DNA of 9,247 bases, taken from the NCBI GenBank assembly GCA_015657395.1, contig JADLKI010000008.1, positions 92,227-101,473 on the forward strand. The letters are read 5' to 3'. Positions 7,301 through 9,247 of this stretch are shown here, piece by piece (position 1 is the first letter of the stretch; the number at the start of each line of letters is the position of its first letter). The position numbers were made by a program, and so were the translations under genes. Under the pieces are notes generated by a model. It saw nothing but the letters and a program-made list of their open reading frames with translations, was not told the DNA's origin and made no database searches. Origin of the DNA: Spirochaetales bacterium. Lineage in GTDB: Bacteria > Spirochaetota > Spirochaetia > Treponematales > Rectinemataceae.

Positions 7301-7592
7301 TCAATTCGTCAACCGCTGTGCCAATGGCAGACTCTGGCAGCAGGGGATTGAGTCGCGCAAGCCCCGCACGCAGCCGCGAAAGAAGCACAACCTCGCCCCG
7401 CGTTTCGCGCCGCAAGGTTCCGGACTCCCCGAATTTCTCGTCCATGGCCGAGATTGTCTGCCATCCCAGCTCGGCAAAAAGAGCAATAGCGGGTCGCTCG
7501 ACAAGCAGATCTTCGGTGTAGGGATTATCGATCATATCGATCAGAACCTCTCTTTCACAAGCCACGTTCTCCGAGGAAACCGACAGGCACAT
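4347..7592 (-). CDS. hsdR: Type I restriction enzyme endonuclease/translocase subunit HsdR
   Basis: This 1081-codon frame has the full HsdR architecture. The N-terminal PD-(D/E)XK nuclease has D169 (RPDL) and E183-F-K185 (VIEFKK). The superfamily 2 motor follows: Walker A WQTQGSGKS (318-326), DEAH box TDEAH (419-423), TGTP (447-450), TGFDAP (681-686) and QSIARANR (704-711). The C-terminal helical region ends in an AYTKDAYQQK segment near the usual HsdR end, so the protein seems complete. ATG 7592 lacks a ribosome binding site; the internal ATG at 7535-7533 (residue 20, MIDNPYTEDLL) is preceded by GAAAGAGAGG and fits the family start better, giving about 1062 aa. HsdR works in a complex with HsdM and HsdS, which provide recognition and methylation; the motor reels in unmethylated DNA and cuts it. 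No hsdM or hsdS is present in the window, so this copy is an orphan unless it borrows partners from elsewhere. Confidence 0.96.
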   Translation of the reverse strand: MCLSVSSENVACEREVLIDMIDNPYTEDLLVERPAIALFAELGWQTISAMDEKFGESGTLRRETRGEVVLLSRLRAGLARLNPLLPESAIGTAVDELTRDRSAMSLEAANRDVYRLLKDGIVVSVPDHERGGQKPERVRVVDWDVPGNNDFLLASQFSVTGPLYTCRPDLVGFVNGLPFVVIEFKKPGVPARVAFDENLSHYKEQIPALLWYNAFLIASNGTESRVGSVSADWDRFFEWKRVESENEPRRVSLETMLRGTCDRTRLIDIVENFTFFSEHKSGLTKIIGQNHQYLGVNNAIVSMLKARRRGDGRAGVFWQTQGSGKSFAMVFFSQKVLRKLPGNWTFVVVTDRVELDGQIAGTFKAAGAVSEAEGDQCHASSCAHLRELLRGNHRYIFTLIQKFQTPELLSDRKDIVVLTDEAHRSQYDTLALNMRTALPQALFLAFTGTPLIAGEERTKEVFGDYVSIYDFQQSIEDSATLPLFYENRTPELKLINSHLNEDMYRIIEEAELDQDEETLLERELNRQYHLITRDDRLETIARDIVAHFLGRGFPGKAMVVSIDKATALRMYGKVRKYWAEETRRVEEELGKLGYTIDGKEFSDREQQAPADLLKRLETLQTTDMVVIVSPSQNEIPRMKKLGLDIEPHRRRMNESQPPLDERFKDPNDPLRLVFVCAMWLTGFDAPSCSTIYLDKPMRNHTLMQSIARANRVFPGKQSGLIVDYANVFASLEKALAIYGTGTNGKSPVRDKQELVDELRKAVEDALAFCASHQVPLEDIEKSPLNSMARLQFMEDGINALISPDILRQEFFTHERLVANLYSAVKPDPIVVQFAEHVLCLSALADAIKAKLNPDHPDISSVMRDINALLDKSITGMTIREAEPPLLDLSKIDFESLKKRFERSRHKNTDLEVLKAAIQAQMEKLVRLNSSRTDFTKRFATLIESYNAGSRNIEELFEELVKLSKALSEEQKRHVRENMTEEELAIFDILTRPAPELTHEERDCVKKVARSLLGRLRQLLVLNWRQKAAARSRLRLAIEEELDNGLPRAYTKDAYQQKCIAIFEHVYEHYPEYETSVYSQAG

Positions 7593-7797
7593 AAAAACAT
7601 TCAGACGATTACAGGTCCCACGTTATCTCCGCATGGCTCTGACCACGTGGAATCATTTCTTTGAATTTTCGCATTTCTTTGTACCACAGCGCAACCGGAT
7701 AATGATCCAAATTGAGGATCAGAGAAACATCTCACGATGATAAATTACTCTCTCATGTCGCGGGCTGTTCTGGAGCCGAACATCACTCAAATTTTCA
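7593..7797. other. Upstream region of hsdR: possible leader or promoter region with no clear promoter
   Basis: These 205 bases separate hsdR from the broken AbiEi-like copy. I find no convincing -35/-10 pair for hsdR. The stretch 7757-7797 is the 3' flank of the broken copy and matches 2465-2489 in part. The rest is covered by the short possible remnant at 7609-7731. Confidence 0.4.
7609..7731 (-). pseudogene. Possible 40-codon coding remnant upstream of hsdR, family not recognised
   Basis: Between TGA 7734-7732 and TAA 7611-7609 an open frame of 40 codons has protein-like composition, with LDHYPVALWYKEMRKFKEM and then IPRGQSHAEITWDL as its end. It has possible starts at TTG 7710 or ATG 7674, neither with a good ribosome binding site. 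It stops 17 bases before the first ATG of hsdR. It could be the C-terminal stump of a gene that once preceded hsdR, a short leader ORF, or chance. I do not recognise it. Confidence 0.3.
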
Positions 7798-8030
7798 CTA
7801 CGCAGGCAACAGTTTATGCAGGAGCAGAAAATTGGCCACCTCGGCGCCATGTTCATCGGCGAGGCCAAGATCGAGCCAGATCTGAATCAGCCCCACGCAC
7901 CAGATGCCCGGCACGACTTTCACCCTGCCAGTAAATACATCATCTTTCCGAAGCTCGAACACAATCCTTTCAACGCGAAGAAAGCCTTGTCCTCGAAGTT
8001 GCGCACTTTCAGCTTTTTAGCTGATTTCAT
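7798..8030 (-). pseudogene. Second AbiEi-like gene, broken by an internal deletion of about 853 bases
   Basis: From ATG 8030 the frame reads MKSAKKLKVRNFEDKAFFAL then KGLCSS, matching residues 2-27 of the intact AbiEi-like protein (KQAEKLKLRDLEDKTLFALKELCSS). It then hits TGA after 37 codons. In another frame, from about 7958 to TAG 7800-7798, the DNA encodes DDVFTGRVKVVPGIWC, then GLIQIWLDLGLADEHG and LLLHKLLPA, matching residues 315-362. Everything between, about 284 codons including the winged helix, is gone. The joint lies in CGAACACAA (7956-7964), which occurs at both corresponding ends in the intact gene (CGATCACAA 2663-2671 and CGAACACAA 3516-3524), so the deletion ran between short direct repeats. 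The 853-base loss also breaks the frame. The two copies are clearly diverged at the protein level, so this is an old paralogue and not a recent duplicate. Confidence 0.92.
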
Positions 8031-8035
8031 CGTCC

Positions 8036-8096
8036 GTTGAAACCGGAGTATTTAATGAAATATATCAATGGTTTCAGAATTACCCTGTGTTTCAAC
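8036..8096 (-). promoter_or_regulatory. Conserved inverted-repeat operator/promoter region of the broken AbiEi-like copy
   Basis: GTTGAAAC (8036-8043) and GTTTCAAC (8089-8096) repeat exactly the arms found upstream of the intact gene, again with 45 bases between them. The interior TATTTAATGAAATAT-TCAATG is nearly identical in both copies. The minus-strand -35 here is TTGATA (8068-8063) in place of TTGACA. The coding part is deleted, yet both arms are intact, so this site could still bind the protein made by the intact copy. A minus-strand TATAAT lies just upstream at 8114-8109 without a good -35. Confidence 0.6.
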
Positions 8097-8132
8097 GAAT
8101 AGGGAAAGATTATACTTGGTAAACGTGATCCT

Positions 8133-9239
8133 CTAGAGGGATTCAATTCGCCAACCATGTGCCTCTAATTTTTCCTTATATGGTTTTGCATCTTCAGCCT
8201 TCATCGCAAGGCACAACAGATGTGTTGGTCGAGTCATGGCAACATAATGAACCTTTCGTTTTAACTCCTGTCTATTGCTTTTTCCTTTTTCATTTCCCCT
8301 CCCCATCAAACAGGGCAACAAGTCTTTAAGATTGGCGGTATAGAAATAGGTCTCCAATACAAGTGTGGCGGTATGCGTTTCTCCCTTTATCGAATGAATA
8401 GATCCTACTTTAATATTGACTTTTCGACCTCCTTCCATATAAGAAAATATATTGTCATTATTACTCAGCATCGTTTCTTTAATAACCCCTTCTGAATCAG
8501 AAGGCCAACGTAAAAAACCTGTTGTCTCTTCATTATCCTTCCATTCCTCATCAGTTATAGCGGAAGCAATTTGCTTTATTAAAGGCAGCCACTTAAAATT
8601 CCAATCCTTCTCTTGTAAGGACTTTTTTTGTACAAGAAAAGTATATAGAAAATCTAAATAATCTTTTTTTCTTTTTTCATTTTTCTCCAAAGCCGCTTCG
8701 ATATAGCGATGGAGGTATCTTCTATTAGGAAGAGGTTTTGTACCGTGTAAAGAACGGGCAAGACGCATAATTCCCTCACATAATCTCTCTATCGCCGGAG
8801 ATATAGAAATATTAAAGGAAAGCATAGATTGTGCCCGAATAATATAACCCACAAAAAATCGAGGGTTAGCATCTCTTTGCGTGATTGAAGGCATATACTC
8901 ATTCCAATAGTCTTTTACATCATGCGGAAAGTGCTCTTTGCCATTATCTTGTTTGGGATTATGAATATGCCCGATGGCCTTAAAAATACCAGCGGCAAGT
9001 TCAGCATCGGTAAAGGAGGAAAGAAGCAAATGACCAAAGGCTGGCAACACCTTACCGGCTGAATCTTCTGAAAAGAGAAATATAGTATGATTCAATTCTT
9101 TATTCTTGCAGATATTTAGAGTCGAAGGCCCTTTCCCCTCAAGATGGGGAGACGCTGTGCCAAGATTATTTGCTAAGTTAGCGATAGCCTGTCCAAAACG
9201 ATGGCTATTGGGTATGTTTATAAATTTAGTAGAGGGAAA
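8133..9239 (-). CDS. C-terminal part of a UvrD-family (GajB-like) helicase, 5' end missing or interrupted
   Basis: The frame ends at TAG 8135-8133 and opens after TGA 9242-9240, giving 368 codons. The only standard start is TTG at 9095 (320 codons), which would exclude conserved sequence lying before it: PNSHRFGQAIANLANNLG at about 9159-9212, the superfamily 1 motif IV region. Counting from that TTG, motif V is GSIHSIKGETHTATLVLE (231-248) and motif VI is VHYVAMTRPTHLLCLA (282-297). The KGETHTATL form of motif V and the spacing to YVAMTRPT resemble GajB, the UvrD-like helicase of the Gabija defence system, more than UvrD or Rep. Walker A and B would lie beyond the right edge. The TGA followed by TTTCCC suggests a frameshift, since one extra base would join it to the upstream LND frame. 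Base composition is AT-rich (one 60-base line, 8641-8700, has 15 G+C) compared with hsdR. The partner GajA nuclease is not in view, so Gabija is an inference. Confidence 0.75.
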   Translation of the reverse strand, partial: FPSTKFINIPNSHRFGQAIANLANNLGTASPHLEGKGPSTLNICKNKELNHTIFLFSEDSAGKVLPAFGHLLLSSFTDAELAAGIFKAIGHIHNPKQDNGKEHFPHDVKDYWNEYMPSITQRDANPRFFVGYIIRAQSMLSFNISISPAIERLCEGIMRLARSLHGTKPLPNRRYLHRYIEAALEKNEKRKKDYLDFLYTFLVQKKSLQEKDWNFKWLPLIKQIASAITDEEWKDNEETTGFLRWPSDSEGVIKETMLSNNDNIFSYMEGGRKVNIKVGSIHSIKGETHTATLVLETYFYTANLKDLLPCLMGRGNEKGKSNRQELKRKVHYVAMTRPTHLLCLAMKAEDAKPYKEKLEAHGWRIESL

Positions 9240-9247
9240 TCATTCAG

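Noticed and set aside
5277..7664. A 795-codon plus-strand open frame opposite hsdR
   Set aside because: It is the antisense shadow of hsdR codon bias. The protein has no recognisable domain, while the minus strand encodes all HsdR motifs.
8130..8139. CCTCTAGAGG palindrome as an attachment site or vector scar
   Set aside because: A 10-base palindrome overlapping a stop codon with no matching second copy seen; no support for recombination there.
1..9247. tRNA, rRNA, insertion sequence or integrase genes
   Set aside because: I found no cloverleaf-like sequence, rRNA signature, transposase or integrase motif, or IS-type terminal inverted repeats on either strand.

Overview
The window looks like an accessory, defence-island type segment of a bacterial chromosome of middling GC content. 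Every credible gene lies on the minus strand. I cannot name the organism from the sequence. Clear GGAGG ribosome binding sites precede the two leftmost genes. Most of the window, hsdR included, runs at roughly 50-60 % GC in the lines I counted, but the right end (from about 8106) is visibly AT-rich, which suggests a segment of different origin.

Layout from left to right, all minus strand: (1) the start of a small membrane-anchored protein that runs off the left edge (1-313); (2) a 516-codon cysteine-rich protein with faint uracil-DNA-glycosylase-superfamily features (421-1971), with a possible promoter upstream and a strong bidirectional terminator hairpin at 2201-2228; (3) an intact AbiEi-like gene (2490-3593), meaning a winged-helix antitoxin/regulator of the type IV toxin-antitoxin kind, preceded by a region with an 8-bp inverted repeat; (4) a 400-base gap with a hairpin terminator and small repeats; (5) the 3' remnant of an HD-domain phosphohydrolase gene (4061-4342), abutting (6) a complete type I restriction subunit gene, hsdR (4347-7592); (7) a short possible coding remnant (7609-7731); (8) a decayed second copy of the AbiEi-like gene (7798-8030) with its own copy of the upstream inverted repeat; (9) the C-terminal part of a UvrD-family helicase resembling the Gabija helicase GajB (8133-9239), whose frame closes at a TGA just inside the right edge.

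The genes do not form one working pathway. No hsdM or hsdS accompanies hsdR, no AbiEii toxin gene accompanies either AbiEi-like copy, and three loci are broken. The picture is a layered defence region in which modules were inserted and decayed: an hsdR lies between two diverged, same-orientation AbiEi-like copies, with an HD-gene stump on one side and a truncated helicase on the other. The most informative signals are the pair of AbiEi-like loci with their conserved upstream inverted repeats (a candidate autoregulatory operator), the 853-base internal deletion in the second copy, and the unplaced 516-codon protein.
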